Shown: positions 1 through 9,474, counted from the stretch's first letter. The stretch is 64,000 nucleotides of DNA from Pseudomonas haemolytica (GCF_009659625.1 NZ_VOIW01000003.1:1-64000); one strand, 5' to 3'. The notes: a model not told the origin generated them from the sequence alone. Program-made: numbers and translations.

Positions 1-8
1 AGGCGCGC

Positions 9-36
9 ATTCTACAGCAGCCTCATTTGCTGTCAA
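9..36 (-). promoter_or_regulatory. rRNA-type sigma70 promoter, copy 3 (nearest the operon)
   Basis: Read on the minus strand there is TTGACA (31-36), a 16-bp spacer, then TAGAAT (9-14), followed by a GC-rich discriminator GCGCGCC. This is a near-consensus promoter firing left, out of the window. The sequence resembles the leader of Pseudomonas 16S rRNA operons as I remember it, so the operon should begin just left of base 1. The promoter is seen directly; the operon is inferred. Confidence 0.85.
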
Positions 37-118
37 GTGATTATTTTCAGAAGCTTTCGAAGATTTCTTCAACAACTTCAACCACTTGCGCTTCTGATCT
101 CTCATCAGCGGGAGGCGA

Positions 119-146
119 ATTCTACAGCGTTACACGCTGCTGTCAA
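119..146 (-). promoter_or_regulatory. rRNA-type sigma70 promoter, copy 2
   Basis: Minus-strand TTGACA (141-146), a 16-bp spacer and TAGAAT (119-124), followed by a GC-rich discriminator (TCGCCTCCC). It has the same -35, spacer length and -10 as copy 3, and lies 110 bp upstream of it. Confidence 0.83.
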
Positions 147-264
147 CACCTCTTTTTCAACTTCCTTTCGGCTTCGATGAACTGAAGCAACCTGCTGCCG
201 AAAACCTCATAACTCATTGTTTACCAAAGAGTTTTCCGTTTCGACTGCGCCGGAAGTGGGGCGA

Positions 265-292
265 ATTATAGGCCTCCAGAATCTGCCGTCAA
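265..292 (-). promoter_or_regulatory. rRNA-type sigma70 promoter, copy 1 (most distal)
   Basis: Minus-strand TTGACG (287-292), a 16-bp spacer and a perfect TATAAT (265-270), then a GC-rich discriminator. The A/T-rich stretch at about 293-340, just upstream on this strand, could act as an UP element. The rest of 1-389 holds no gene; 341-389 is only the gap to the end of gcdG. Confidence 0.83.
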
Positions 293-389
293 CTATTAAT
301 TCTACTTTTCTATCAATAAGTTAGGATTGATTAAAAAGCGAGCACTCTCTAAAAGATCGCCCTGCGCGCTCCTATATAGAAGGGTTAAC

Positions 390-1610
390 TCAGATGACAC
401 CGGCCGCCTTCAATGCAGCCACATTAGCTGCCCCCAACCCTAGAACTCCCTGCAACACCTGAAGCGTATGCTCCCCCAATAGAGGAGGCGCACTACGGTA
501 CTCCACAGGTGTCTTGGATAACCGTATAGGGCTGGCGACCTGAGGCACCATTCCCGCCAACGCATGAGGTAGTTCCATCGCCAGGCCGCGCGCCCTCACC
601 TGAGGATCGGCGAACACCTGCGCCAGATCATTGATCGGCCCACACGGCACCCCCACTCGCTCCAACTGTGACACCCACTCAGCAGTCGTCTTGAAGACCG
701 TAGCTTGGCGGATCAATGGAATCAGCACGGCACGATTGGCCACTCGCGCCCTGTTAGTTGAAAAGCGCGGGTCATCCACCCATTGCGGCTGCCCAGCGAC
801 TTCAGCGAACTTGCGGAACTGACCGTCATTACCAACCGTGAGGATGAAATCCCCATCGGCCGTAGGAAAGTCCTGGTACGGCACAATATTGGGATGAGCA
901 TTGCCAAGACGCTTAGGCGACACCCCTGTTGTCAGGTAATTCATCGCCTGATTAGCCAGGCAAGCCACCTGCACATCCAGCAGCGCCATATCGATATGCT
1001 GCCCACCGCCATCGTGATCGCGATGAGCTAGCGCAGCCAGGATCGCCACGGTCGAATAAAGCCCCGTCAGAATGTCAGTCAACGCTACGCCAACTTTCAC
1101 CGGTCCCTCACCGTCATCCCCCTCAGGCCTCCCCGTCAGGCTCATGAGCCCACCCAACCCTTGGATCATGAAGTCGTAGCCAGCGCGCGCCGCATAAGGC
1201 CCTGTCTGACCAAATCCGGTGATCGAGCAGTAAATCAGCTCTGGATTGACCTCCTTGAGCGATTCATAGTCCAGCCCATACGCAGCAAGACCACCCACCT
1301 TGAAGTTCTCGATCAGAATGTCCGACTTGGCAGCCAAGTCGCGCACCAGCTTTTGCCCTTCCGGTCGCGTGAAGTCGATGGTCACCGACTCTTTATTGCG
1401 GTTAGCCGAAAGGTAATACGCCGCCTCACTGGTGTTCTCGCCATCGGCACCCTTGAGGAAGGGCGGCCCCCAGGCACGCGTATCATCACCGGTGCCCGGC
1501 CTTTCGACCTTGATCACCTCGGCCCCAAGGTCTGCAAGGATCTGCCCGGACCAGGGGCCCGCCAGTACTCGCGACAAATCCAGTACCCGCAGATGCGAAA
1601 GCGCGCCCAT
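390..1610 (-). CDS. gcdG: CaiB/BaiF family III CoA-transferase (glutarate CoA-transferase)
   Basis: 406-residue family III CoA-transferase. The conserved segment GYDFMIQ supplies the expected nucleophilic Asp (about D146), and the N-terminus (LRVLDLSRVLAGPWSGQ) is typical of the family. It probably loads CoA onto glutarate to feed the adjacent glutaryl-CoA dehydrogenase in lysine/glutarate catabolism. The start at 1610 is preferred over the upstream ATGs because AGGAG sits 7 nt before it. It begins 13 bp after gcdH ends, so the two form an operon. The substrate is inferred from context and is less certain than the family. Confidence 0.85.
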   Translation of the reverse strand: MGALSHLRVLDLSRVLAGPWSGQILADLGAEVIKVERPGTGDDTRAWGPPFLKGADGENTSEAAYYLSANRNKESVTIDFTRPEGQKLVRDLAAKSDILIENFKVGGLAAYGLDYESLKEVNPELIYCSITGFGQTGPYAARAGYDFMIQGLGGLMSLTGRPEGDDGEGPVKVGVALTDILTGLYSTVAILAALAHRDHDGGGQHIDMALLDVQVACLANQAMNYLTTGVSPKRLGNAHPNIVPYQDFPTADGDFILTVGNDGQFRKFAEVAGQPQWVDDPRFSTNRARVANRAVLIPLIRQATVFKTTAEWVSQLERVGVPCGPINDLAQVFADPQVRARGLAMELPHALAGMVPQVASPIRLSKTPVEYRSAPPLLGEHTLQVLQGVLGLGAANVAALKAAGVI

Positions 1611-1623
1611 ACCCATGCTCCTA

Positions 1624-2805
1624 TTAATAGAACGCCTGAAGACCGGTTTGCGCACGCCCCAGAATCAAGGCATGCACGTCATGAGTCCCTTCATAGGTAT
1701 TGACCACCTCCAGGTTGACCAGATGGCGCGCCACCCCGAACTCGTCGGAGATACCATTGCCACCCAGCATGTCCCGGGCCATACGCGCGATGTCCAAGGA
1801 CTTGCCACACGAGTTACGCTTCATGATCGAGGTAATCTCAACCGCAGCCGTACCCTCATCCTTCATCCGCCCCAAGCGCAGGCAGCCTTGCAGGGCGAGG
1901 GTAATCTCAGTCTGCATGTCGGCCAGCTTTTTCTGGATCAACTGGGTGGCAGCCAACGGACGACCAAACTGTTGACGATCCAGCGTGTATTGGCGTGCGG
2001 TATGCCAGCAGAACTCCGCGGCCCCAAGCGCGCCCCAGGAAATGCCGTACCGCGCCGAATTAAGGCAGGTAAAAGGGCCTTTCAAGCCACGTACATCCGG
2101 GAAAATATTCTCTTCCGGTACAAATACGTTATCCATGACGATTTCACCGGTGATGGAGGCGCGCAGGCCGACCTTGCCGTGAATGGCCGGAGCACTTAGC
2201 CCTTTCCAACCTTTTTCAAGAACGAAACCACGGATATCGCCCGCATCGTCTTTGCCCCACACCACAAACACATCCGCGATCGGACTGTTGGTGATCCACA
2301 TCTTCGCGCCGGTCAGGCTATAGCCGCCATCCACTTTGCGCGCCCGGGTGATCATCGCGCCCGGGTCGGAGCCATGGTTTGGCTCAGTCAGGCCGAAACA
2401 GCCGATCCATTCGCCAGAAGCCAGCTTCGGCAGGTATTTCTGTTTCTGCGCCTCAGTGCCAAACTCATTGATCGGCACCATGACCAGTGACGACTGCACA
2501 CTCATCATCGAGCGATAGCCGGAGTCAACACGCTCCACTTCACGCGCAATCAGCCCGTAGCTGACGTAGTTCAAGCCACTGCCACCGTACTGCTCGGGAA
2601 TCATTGCGCCCAGCAAACCGGTTTCACCCATCTCACGGAAGATCGCAGGGTCAGTCTTTTCATGACGGAAGGCTTCGAGCACACGCGGGGCCAGCTTGTC
2701 CTGAGCAAATTGCTCGGCACTGTCACGCACCATGCGCTCTTCTTCGGTGAGCTGCTGATCCAGCAGCAGTGGATCGATCCAGTTGAAGCTTGCCTTACCA
2801 GCCAT
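1624..2805 (-). CDS. gcdH: Glutaryl-CoA dehydrogenase
   Basis: 393-residue acyl-CoA dehydrogenase that oxidises and decarboxylates glutaryl-CoA to crotonyl-CoA using FAD, in lysine, hydroxylysine and tryptophan breakdown. Visible features are the FAD/substrate signature [14 protein letters not shown], the motif [17 protein letters not shown], and the C-terminal [15 protein letters not shown] with the catalytic Glu (about E372). Length matches the family. It is the first gene of the leftward gcdH-gcdG operon and is divergent from a LysR gene, the known Pseudomonas gcd arrangement. Confidence 0.93.
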   Translation of the reverse strand: MAGKASFNWIDPLLLDQQLTEEERMVRDSAEQFAQDKLAPRVLEAFRHEKTDPAIFREMGETGLLGAMIPEQYGGSGLNYVSYGLIAREVERVDSGYRSMMSVQSSLVMVPINEFGTEAQKQKYLPKLASGEWIGCFGLTEPNHGSDPGAMITRARKVDGGYSLTGAKMWITNSPIADVFVVWGKDDAGDIRGFVLEKGWKGLSAPAIHGKVGLRASITGEIVMDNVFVPEENIFPDVRGLKGPFTCLNSARYGISWGALGAAEFCWHTARQYTLDRQQFGRPLAATQLIQKKLADMQTEITLALQGCLRLGRMKDEGTAAVEITSIMKRNSCGKSLDIARMARDMLGGNGISDEFGVARHLVNLEVVNTYEGTHDVHALILGRAQTGLQAFY

Positions 2806-2921
2806 GAATAAGTCCTCGCGGAAAAATCAGAAGTCGTGGATGCAGACTAGGCCGGGTCAGCGCAGAGGGCAAACGAGGTTTCTGCATAGGCTTGTGCTAA
2901 TTTCTCACTTCGTAACACTCA

Positions 2922-2945
2922 ATAAGGCCAAAAAAAGCGCCTTAT
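2922..2945. promoter_or_regulatory. Candidate GcdR operator (inverted repeat)
   Basis: Perfect 7-bp inverted repeat ATAAGGC (2922-2928) and GCCTTAT (2939-2945) with a 10-bp A-rich spacer. It lies in the 157-bp divergent gcdH/gcdR region, just before the gcdR ribosome-binding site. Position and symmetry fit a LysR-type site; no binding evidence is available here. Confidence 0.45.
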
Positions 2946-2962
2946 CTGTGAGGACAATGTAC

Positions 2963-3862
2963 ATGCGTAGAAAAATCCCCAGTACCACCGCACTTATCAG
3001 CTTTGAAGCAGCGGCCCGTCACGAGAGCTTTACCAAGGCGGCGCAGGAGCTTTCCATCACACAGGGCGCCATCTGCCGACAGATCGCCAGCCTTGAGGAG
3101 TTTTTGAGTGTCGAACTGTTTCGCCGCTCTCGCCGCGGGGTCAAGCTGACGGAGGCAGGGCTTTCTTATAGCCGCAGAGTTGCAACACAACTGGATGCCG
3201 TGGAGCGCGACACCTTGTCAGTCATGGGCCAGCAGGGCGCCAACGTCATCGAACTGGCAGTGGTGCCTACCTTCGGCACACAGTGGCTGATCCCGCGCCT
3301 CAAGGATTTTCAGCACCAGCACCCGGAAGTGACGGTAAACCTCACCAACCGCACACGCCCCTTCCTGTTTGCCGACACCGAATTCGACGCGGCAATCTAC
3401 TTCGGCGATGCCGACTGGTCCGGTACAGAGTCCCACAGGCTGATGGGCGAAAACCCTGTCCCAGTGTGCAGTCCGCGTTTACTCAATGGCCGGACGCATT
3501 TCTCCCCCCAAGAGATCGCCGAGCTGCCACTGCTGCAACAGACAACGCGCCCTTATGCCTGGCGCCAGTGGTTCAACGCCCAACAACTGAACATCCCTCG
3601 CGACATGACAGGCCCTCGATACGAGCTATTCTCGATGTTGTCCCAAGCAGCCATGCATGACATGGGCATTGCACTGATCCCTCCCTTCCTCATCCAGCGA
3701 GAGTTGAAGGAACGACAACTAGTCATCGCCAGCACCGAAGCGCTGAGAAGTGAAAAGGCTTATTACCTGATGATTCCCGACAAAAAGGTCGAATCAGCCT
3801 CGTTACACGCGTTCAGGGATTGGCTAGTCGACCAATCACAACGCTACAGCCCCAGTATTTAA
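2963..3862 (+). CDS. gcdR: LysR-family regulator of glutarate catabolism
   Basis: 299-residue LysR-type transcription factor. The winged HTH is at residues 1-65 (ALISFEAAARHESFTKAAQE, then TQGAICRQI), followed by a periplasmic-binding-like effector domain. Start 2963 is chosen because GAGGA (2950-2954) lies 8 nt upstream; the ATG at 2957 is too close to it. It is divergent from gcdH-gcdG, so it most likely activates that operon in response to glutarate or glutaryl-CoA; the effector is inferred. Confidence 0.85.
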   Translation: MRRKIPSTTALISFEAAARHESFTKAAQELSITQGAICRQIASLEEFLSVELFRRSRRGVKLTEAGLSYSRRVATQLDAVERDTLSVMGQQGANVIELAVVPTFGTQWLIPRLKDFQHQHPEVTVNLTNRTRPFLFADTEFDAAIYFGDADWSGTESHRLMGENPVPVCSPRLLNGRTHFSPQEIAELPLLQQTTRPYAWRQWFNAQQLNIPRDMTGPRYELFSMLSQAAMHDMGIALIPPFLIQRELKERQLVIASTEALRSEKAYYLMIPDKKVESASLHAFRDWLVDQSQRYSPSI

Positions 3863-3880
3863 AGGAGATCGACTTCTTGC

Positions 3881-3906
3881 TGACTCTGTAGTCAACTTAT
3901 TTTTTA
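3881..3906 (+). terminator. Possible weak terminator of gcdR
   Basis: Short hairpin TGACT-CTGT-AGTCA (3881-3894) followed by a T-rich run (3899-3905). The stem is only 5 bp, so support is limited. Confidence 0.35.
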
Positions 3907-4314
3907 TCCTACAGATATACGTATATGTCGCATTTAAACAGACTGTACTCGTCACGCAAAAATAAGGCTCAAAGCCATGATTTGCATGGCTTGTAGCGAC
4001 TCTTACCATGCAATATACGACTATTCACACAGACGATGGAAAAAGACCCAGTAATCGCCTACAGCCCTTTAAAGACTTGTATTTAAAGAGGTTATTTCAG
4101 GGTGTTGCGACAATCAGTCACAGGGTGACTTGTAGTTAATTTTTCGTCACCCGTCATAATCCCTTGAAGGCCGTAAAGTTCGCCTGCAAAATGCCGCGCC
4201 CCGCTGTCATTTCAGCGGGATCGTGCTGATCGGCCGCCCCAGTTACGCCACTCGCGGTGTACTGGCCTTTTTACAAAAAGATCAAAAGCAAAAAGATCAT
4301 GCAGGAGATTTGAC
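3907..4314. other. Gene-free region upstream of pntAA
   Basis: About 400 bases with no convincing reading frame. It contains an 8-bp stem-loop AAGCCATG-ATTTG-CATGGCTT (3972-3992) with no T-run on the plus strand. Close to the pntAA ribosome-binding site it has a perfect 11-bp direct repeat CAAAAAGATCA (4274-4284 and 4289-4299). The pnt promoter should lie here, but no strong -35/-10 pair was found. Confidence 0.5.
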
Positions 4315-5436
4315 GTGCACATTGGTGTTCCTCTCGAAACCCAGACCGGTGAAACGCGGGTGGCTGCCACCCCAGAAACCATCAAGAAGCTGATCGGCCA
4401 GGGCCATAAGGTCACTGTACAAAGCGGCGCAGGCATCAACGCCAGCATCCTCGACAGTGCCTATGAAACGGCAGGCGCAACCATTGGCAGCGCCAGCGAT
4501 GCGTTTGGCGCAGAGCTGATTCTCAAGGTGGTTGCCCCCAGCGACAGCGAACTGGCGCTGATCAAAAGCGGCACCGTATTGGTGGGCATGCTCAATCCGT
4601 TCAGCAACGAAACCATCACCAAGCTCGCGGAGCGCGGCATCACCGCCTTCGCCCTTGAAGCCGCACCGCGCACCTCACGGGCCCAGAGCCTTGACGTGCT
4701 GTCTTCGCAAGCGAACATCGCCGGTTACAAGGCAGTGTTGCTGGCCGCCCATCACTACCCGCGCTTCATGCCGATGCTGATGACTGCCGCCGGCACCGTA
4801 AAAGCTGCGCGCGTACTGATTCTCGGCGCCGGCGTTGCGGGCCTGCAGGCTATCGCCACAGCGAAACGCCTGGGTGCGGTGATCGAAGCATCCGACGTAC
4901 GTCCGGCGGTGAAAGAGCAGATCGAATCCCTCGGTGCGAAATTTGTCGACGTCCCGTACGAAACCGATGAAGAGCGTGAATGCGCCGTCGGCGTCGGCGG
5001 TTACGCACGCCCAATGCCGACCAGTTGGATGCAGCGCCAAGCCCTGGCCGTACACGAGCGCGCCAAGCAGGCCGACATCGTTATCACCACAGCGTTGATC
5101 CCGGGGCGTAAGGCTCCCACCCTGCTCAGCGCCGATACAGTGGCGCAGATGAAGCCAGGCTCAGTGGTCATCGACCTCGCCGCGGCCCAAGGCGGCAACT
5201 GCCCGCTGACCGTCGCCGACCAGGTGGTGGTGGAAAACGGCGTGATCATTTGCGGCCCGACCAACCTGGCGGGCGCTGTCGCCGCCGATGCCTCGGCCTT
5301 GTATGCGCGCAACCTGCTGGACTTCCTGAAGCTGGTCTTCACCAAGGAAGGGCAGTTTGAAATCAACCTCGAAGACGACATCGTCGCCGCGTGCCTGATG
5401 TGCCGCGACGGCCAAGTCATCCGCAAAAACGCCTAA
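4315..5436 (+). CDS. pntAA: NAD(P) transhydrogenase alpha subunit, part 1
   Basis: 373-residue NAD(H)-binding domain I of the proton-translocating transhydrogenase, which moves hydride between NADH and NADP+ at the cytoplasmic face of the inner membrane. The N-terminus MHIGVPLETQTGETRVAATP and the Rossmann segment ILGAGVAGLQAIATAKRLGA are diagnostic of the alanine dehydrogenase/PntA family. GTG start, with AGGAG 8 nt upstream. It is the split (three-gene) form, 15 bp before pntAB. Confidence 0.95.
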   Translation: MHIGVPLETQTGETRVAATPETIKKLIGQGHKVTVQSGAGINASILDSAYETAGATIGSASDAFGAELILKVVAPSDSELALIKSGTVLVGMLNPFSNETITKLAERGITAFALEAAPRTSRAQSLDVLSSQANIAGYKAVLLAAHHYPRFMPMLMTAAGTVKAARVLILGAGVAGLQAIATAKRLGAVIEASDVRPAVKEQIESLGAKFVDVPYETDEERECAVGVGGYARPMPTSWMQRQALAVHERAKQADIVITTALIPGRKAPTLLSADTVAQMKPGSVVIDLAAAQGGNCPLTVADQVVVENGVIICGPTNLAGAVAADASALYARNLLDFLKLVFTKEGQFEINLEDDIVAACLMCRDGQVIRKNA

Positions 5437-5451
5437 GCAGGGATTCAGACG

Positions 5452-5775
5452 ATGGAAGAGCTTATCTCCCCCGGTATCTACAACCTGATCATCTTTGTGC
5501 TGGCAATTTATGTCGGTTACCACGTGGTCTGGAACGTAACACCCGCGCTGCACACGCCGTTGATGGCAGTGACCAATGCCATTTCCGCGATTGTCATCGT
5601 CGGCGCCATGCTGGCTGCTGCGCTGACCGTCACCCCGCTGGGCAAGACCATGGGCACACTGGCCGTGGCCCTGGCCGCAGTGAATGTATTCGGCGGCTTC
5701 CTGGTGACTCGCAGAATGCTTGAGATGTTCAAGAAGAAAGCCCCGAAAGCAAAAGAAGAGGCGCCATCGTCATGA
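5452..5775 (+). CDS. pntAB: NAD(P) transhydrogenase alpha subunit, part 2
   Basis: 107-residue membrane part of the alpha subunit. It has three or four hydrophobic segments (about residues 8-28, 38-60 and 65-85) and a short basic/acidic tail ([14 protein letters not shown]). With PntB it forms the proton channel. It overlaps the pntB start by 4 bp (ATGA), so translation is coupled. Confidence 0.94.
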   Translation: MEELISPGIYNLIIFVLAIYVGYHVVWNVTPALHTPLMAVTNAISAIVIVGAMLAAALTVTPLGKTMGTLAVALAAVNVFGGFLVTRRMLEMFKKKAPKAKEEAPSS

Positions 5776-7208
5776 GCATGAATCTGGTCACGACGCTCTA
5801 CTTGATCGCGTCGATTTGCTTTATCCAGGCCCTTAAAGGCCTGTCGCACCCAACTACCTCGCGACGCGGCAACCTGTTCGGCATGCTCGGCATGGCGCTG
5901 GCGGTGCTGACCACCGTGGGCCTCATCTATAAGCTTGGGGCTGAGCTGGCCACCGCCGGTATCGGCTACGTGATCGTTGGCCTGCTGATCGGCGGCACTG
6001 CCGGTTCGATCATGGCCAAGCGCGTAGAAATGACCAAAATGCCCGAGCTGGTGGCGTTCATGCACAGCATGATCGGCCTGGCCGCAGTGTTTATCGCCAT
6101 CGCCGCCGTGGTCGAGCCGCAATCGCTGGGCATCGTCAAACACCTGGGCGACGCGATCCCGGCCGGTAACCGCCTGGAGCTGTTCCTCGGTGCCGCTATC
6201 GGTGCGATCACCTTTTCCGGTTCGGTGATCGCGTTCGGCAAGCTGTCGGGCAAGTACAAGTTCCGCCTGTTCCAAGGCGCACCGGTACAGTTTGGCGGGC
6301 AGCACAAACTGAACCTGGTGCTTGGCCTGGCAACACTGGGCCTGGGCCTGGCATTCATGCTCACCGGCAACCTCACTGCGTTCGCACTGATGCTGGCCTT
6401 GGCCTTCGTGCTGGGCGTGTTGATCATCATCCCGATTGGCGGCGCTGACATGCCGGTAGTCGTGTCGATGCTCAACAGCTACTCCGGCTGGGCAGCGGCG
6501 GGTATCGGCTTCTCGCTGAACAACTCGATGCTGATCATCGCTGGCTCCCTGGTGGGCTCCAGTGGCGCGATCCTGTCGTACATCATGTGCAAAGCGATGA
6601 ACCGCTCCTTCTTTAATGTGCTGCTCGGCGGTTTCGGCAACACGGCGGATGCAGCCGGCCCGGCGGGCTCTAAAGAAGCACGCCCGGTGAAGTCCGGCTC
6701 GGCCGACGATGCCACCTTCCTGCTGACCAACGCCGATACCGTGATCATCGTGCCGGGCTATGGCTTGGCAGTGGCACGTGCGCAACATGCGCTTAAAGAA
6801 CTGACCGAGAAGCTGACCCACCGTGGCGTGACCGTGAAGTACGCGATCCACCCAGTGGCGGGGCGCATGCCTGGGCATATGAACGTGCTGCTGGCTGAGG
6901 CGGAAGTGCCTTATGACCAGGTGTTCGAGATGGAAGACATCAACTCCGAGTTCGGCCAGGCCGACGTGGTGCTGGTATTGGGCGCCAATGACGTGGTCAA
7001 CCCGGCCGCCAAGAACGACCCGAACTCGCCGATCGCCGGCATGCCGATCCTGGAAGCGTTCAAGGCCAAGACCATCATCGTCAACAAGCGCTCTATGGCC
7101 AGCGGCTATGCGGGCCTGGACAACGAGTTGTTCTATCTGGACAAGACCATGATGGTCTTCGGCGATGCCAAAAAGGTCATCGAAGACATGGTCAAGGCCG
7201 TCGAATAA
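5772..7208 (+). CDS. pntB: NAD(P) transhydrogenase beta subunit
   Basis: 478-residue beta subunit. The N-terminal half has about nine membrane helices. The C-terminal domain binds NADP(H), with the motif [18 protein letters not shown] followed by [20 protein letters not shown]. Length matches PntB. It closes the pntAA-pntAB-pntB operon and is followed by a strong terminator. Confidence 0.95.
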   Translation: MSMNLVTTLYLIASICFIQALKGLSHPTTSRRGNLFGMLGMALAVLTTVGLIYKLGAELATAGIGYVIVGLLIGGTAGSIMAKRVEMTKMPELVAFMHSMIGLAAVFIAIAAVVEPQSLGIVKHLGDAIPAGNRLELFLGAAIGAITFSGSVIAFGKLSGKYKFRLFQGAPVQFGGQHKLNLVLGLATLGLGLAFMLTGNLTAFALMLALAFVLGVLIIIPIGGADMPVVVSMLNSYSGWAAAGIGFSLNNSMLIIAGSLVGSSGAILSYIMCKAMNRSFFNVLLGGFGNTADAAGPAGSKEARPVKSGSADDATFLLTNADTVIIVPGYGLAVARAQHALKELTEKLTHRGVTVKYAIHPVAGRMPGHMNVLLAEAEVPYDQVFEMEDINSEFGQADVVLVLGANDVVNPAAKNDPNSPIAGMPILEAFKAKTIIVNKRSMASGYAGLDNELFYLDKTMMVFGDAKKVIEDMVKAVE

Positions 7209-7230
7209 CACTGCGCCAGCGCAATACCCG

Positions 7231-7263
7231 AAACCCTGGCCTCCCGTAGGCTGGGGTTTTTTA
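7231..7263 (+). terminator. Rho-independent terminator of the pnt operon
   Basis: Stem AACCCTGGCC / GGCTGGGGTT with a 7-nt loop, followed directly by a run of six T (7257-7262). It lies 23 bp after the pntB stop. Confidence 0.85.
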
Positions 7264-7387
7264 TTACGGGATAAAACCCGACCAAAGGCTCTAAATCGCT
7301 ACCTTGCATTCGACCATGGTAGCGGGCCGAAATTTTTTGAAATCACTACACTGCCCACCTTGCTTCCGTAGCCTGAGATAACAATTC

Positions 7388-8881
7388 ATGTACCGTGATC
7401 GTATCCGCTTGCCTTCGTTGTTGAACAAGGTCATGAGCGCGGCAGACGCCGCTGCACTGATCGAGGACGGCATGACCGTCGGCATGAGCGGCTTCACCCG
7501 AGCCGGTGAAGCCAAGGCCGTCCCCCACGCCCTGGCCGAACGCGCCAAGACTTCGCCATTGAAAATCACCCTGATGACCGGCGCCAGCCTGGGCAATGAC
7601 CTGGACAAGCAACTGACCGAAGCCGGCGTACTATCGCGACGCATGCCATTCCAGGTCGACAGCACCCTGCGCAAGGCTATCAATGCCGGCGAGGTGATGT
7701 TTATCGATCAGCACCTGTCGGAAACCGTCGAGCAGCTGCGCAACAACCAGCTCAAATTGCCCGACATTGCGGTGATTGAAGCCGTCGCAATCACTGAGCA
7801 GGGCCATATCGTGCCCACCACCTCGGTCGGCAACTCGGCCAGTTTCGCGATTTTTGCCAAACAGGTGATCGTCGAGATCAACCTGGCGCACAACCCGAAC
7901 CTGGAGGGGCTGCACGACATTTACATCCCGACCTACCGGCCGACTCGCACGCCGATCCCGCTGGTGAAAGTCGACGACCGCATTGGCAGCACTGCGATTC
8001 CGATCCCGCCGGAGAAAATCGTCGCCATCGTGATCACCAACCAGGCCGACTCCGCCTCCACGGTGACGCCACCTGACAGTGACACACAAGGCATCGCCAA
8101 CCACCTGATCAACTTCCTCAAGCAAGAAGTGGACGCCGGGCGCATGACCAACAAGCTCGGCCCGCTGCAAGCCGGGATCGGCAACATTGCCAACGCGGTG
8201 ATGTGCGGCTTGATCGACTCGCCGTTCGAAGACCTGACCATGTATTCGGAAGTCCTGCAGGACTCGACGTTCGACCTGATCGACGCTGGCAAGCTGAGCT
8301 TCGCCTCCGGCAGCTCAATCACCTTGTCGGAGCGGCGCAATGCCGACGTGTTCGGCAACCTGGAGCATTACAAGGACAAACTTGTATTGCGCCCACAGGA
8401 AATCTCCAACCACCCTGAAGTGGTGCGTCGCCTGGGCATCATCGGGATCAACACCGCGCTGGAGTTCGATATCTACGGCAACGTCAACTCCACCCACGTG
8501 TGTGGCACGCGGATGATGAACGGTATTGGCGGTTCTGGCGATTTTGCACGCAACGCGCACCTGGCGATCTTTGTCACCAAATCGATTGCCAAGAGCGGCG
8601 CGATTTCCAGCGTGGTACCGATGGTCAGCCATGTGGACCACACCGAGCATGACGTGGACATTCTCGTCACCGAAGTGGGCCTGGCCGATTTGCGCGGGCT
8701 GGCACCGCGGGAACGTGCGCGGGTGATCATCGACAACTGTGTACATCCGGCCTATCGCGATGCGCTCAACACCTACTTCGAAACCGCCTGCGCCATCGGT
8801 GGGCACACCCCGCACATTCTGCGCGAGGCACTGAGCTGGCACATCAACCTCGAAGAAACCGGGCATATGCTCAAGGCTTGA
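7388..8881 (+). CDS. Acetyl-CoA hydrolase / succinate CoA-transferase family protein
   Basis: 497-residue member of the class I CoA-transferases (Ach1/Cat1/AarC/ScpC group). The catalytic Glu expected in the motif YSEVLQD is present (about E288), as are the glycine-rich MSGFTRAGEAKAVP near residue 35 and NGIGGSGDFARNA near the C-terminus. It is likely to move CoA between acetyl-, propionyl- or succinyl-CoA and an acid, or to hydrolyse acetyl-CoA. Sequence alone does not fix the acceptor. It is a single gene after the pnt terminator. Confidence 0.88.
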   Translation: MYRDRIRLPSLLNKVMSAADAAALIEDGMTVGMSGFTRAGEAKAVPHALAERAKTSPLKITLMTGASLGNDLDKQLTEAGVLSRRMPFQVDSTLRKAINAGEVMFIDQHLSETVEQLRNNQLKLPDIAVIEAVAITEQGHIVPTTSVGNSASFAIFAKQVIVEINLAHNPNLEGLHDIYIPTYRPTRTPIPLVKVDDRIGSTAIPIPPEKIVAIVITNQADSASTVTPPDSDTQGIANHLINFLKQEVDAGRMTNKLGPLQAGIGNIANAVMCGLIDSPFEDLTMYSEVLQDSTFDLIDAGKLSFASGSSITLSERRNADVFGNLEHYKDKLVLRPQEISNHPEVVRRLGIIGINTALEFDIYGNVNSTHVCGTRMMNGIGGSGDFARNAHLAIFVTKSIAKSGAISSVVPMVSHVDHTEHDVDILVTEVGLADLRGLAPRERARVIIDNCVHPAYRDALNTYFETACAIGGHTPHILREALSWHINLEETGHMLKA

Positions 8882-9199
8882 TGAATACAGATCCGAGCTG
8901 ATGCAAATACAGTTTCATCAGCTCGGAGATCTAACCGTCACGCCTGTAAAAAACTGTACTGCTGTACTGGTCATTTCCTACCGAAATATCCCACATAAAA
9001 CCTCAAAAACACCAAATACGCACCTTTTAGGTGCGCACAGGTACAGTTGCCCCATTTACGTACCGTACAGCCTGATTAAACAGTTAACTGGCCTCTCACA
9101 ATACAGGTGAACTGTATCTAGAGAGTCTTGCGCGGGAGGAGGATCATTGGCATCAGTTAAACCACTACCTAATCCCGCCACAAGCGGAAGGATGTCATC
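8882..9199. promoter_or_regulatory. Intergenic region with repeated (G/A)TACAG motifs upstream of a DUF1127 gene
   Basis: No gene. CTGTAC occurs at 8954-8959 and 8962-8967 (direct repeat, period 8), and GTACAG at 9041-9046 and 9065-9070. There is a palindrome ATACAG-N5-CTGTAT at 9101-9117, and ATACAG also at 8885-8890 and 8907-8912. Two hairpins stand out: 8893-8903 with 8916-8926, and CGCACCT-TTT-AGGTGCG at 9019-9035. A 10-bp palindrome CAGTTAACTG is at 9081-9090. The pattern looks like a multi-site regulator-binding region. Confidence 0.5.
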
Positions 9200-9415
9200 A
9201 TGGAACGTACACTCAGTTCCGAACTGTTCCTCGAAGAAAAAGCTGTAAACACCCGGGCTTCCTTGCCTTTGCGCGTTCTCGCCAACCTGATGTTGTGGCA
9301 GCGCCGCATCTCCAGCCGCCATCAGTTGGCCCGCCTGGATTCGCGTCTGCTGGCTGACGCCGGTATCAGCGAAGCTCAACGCTACGAAGAGCTGAGCAAG
9401 CCGTTCTGGCGCTAA
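9200..9415 (+). CDS. DUF1127 small protein
   Basis: 71-residue basic protein with the DUF1127 pattern: a hydrophobic/arginine-rich centre (LMLWQRRISSRHQLARLDSR) then LLADAGISEAQRYEELSKPFWR. Small DUF1127 proteins in other bacteria have been linked to RNA binding and phosphate/carbon regulation, but this one has no known role. It is flanked on both sides by GTACAG motifs and followed by a terminator, so it is probably a separately regulated single-gene unit. Confidence 0.8.
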   Translation: MERTLSSELFLEEKAVNTRASLPLRVLANLMLWQRRISSRHQLARLDSRLLADAGISEAQRYEELSKPFWR

Positions 9416-9474
9416 TGGGCGCCCGCTGGCCCTGACCCGCCGGGTCCACCGCCAGCACCCAGATTTGTCAAGGC

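Noticed and set aside
5517..7211. 564-residue minus-strand reading frame opposite pntAB/pntB
   Set aside because: Rich in His, Gln and Arg, with no recognisable domain, and fully antisense to two clear membrane proteins; a GC-rich shadow frame.
8941..9117. GTACAG cluster considered as a prophage operator or attachment site
   Set aside because: No integrase, repressor or tRNA nearby, and gene order on either side is core genome.
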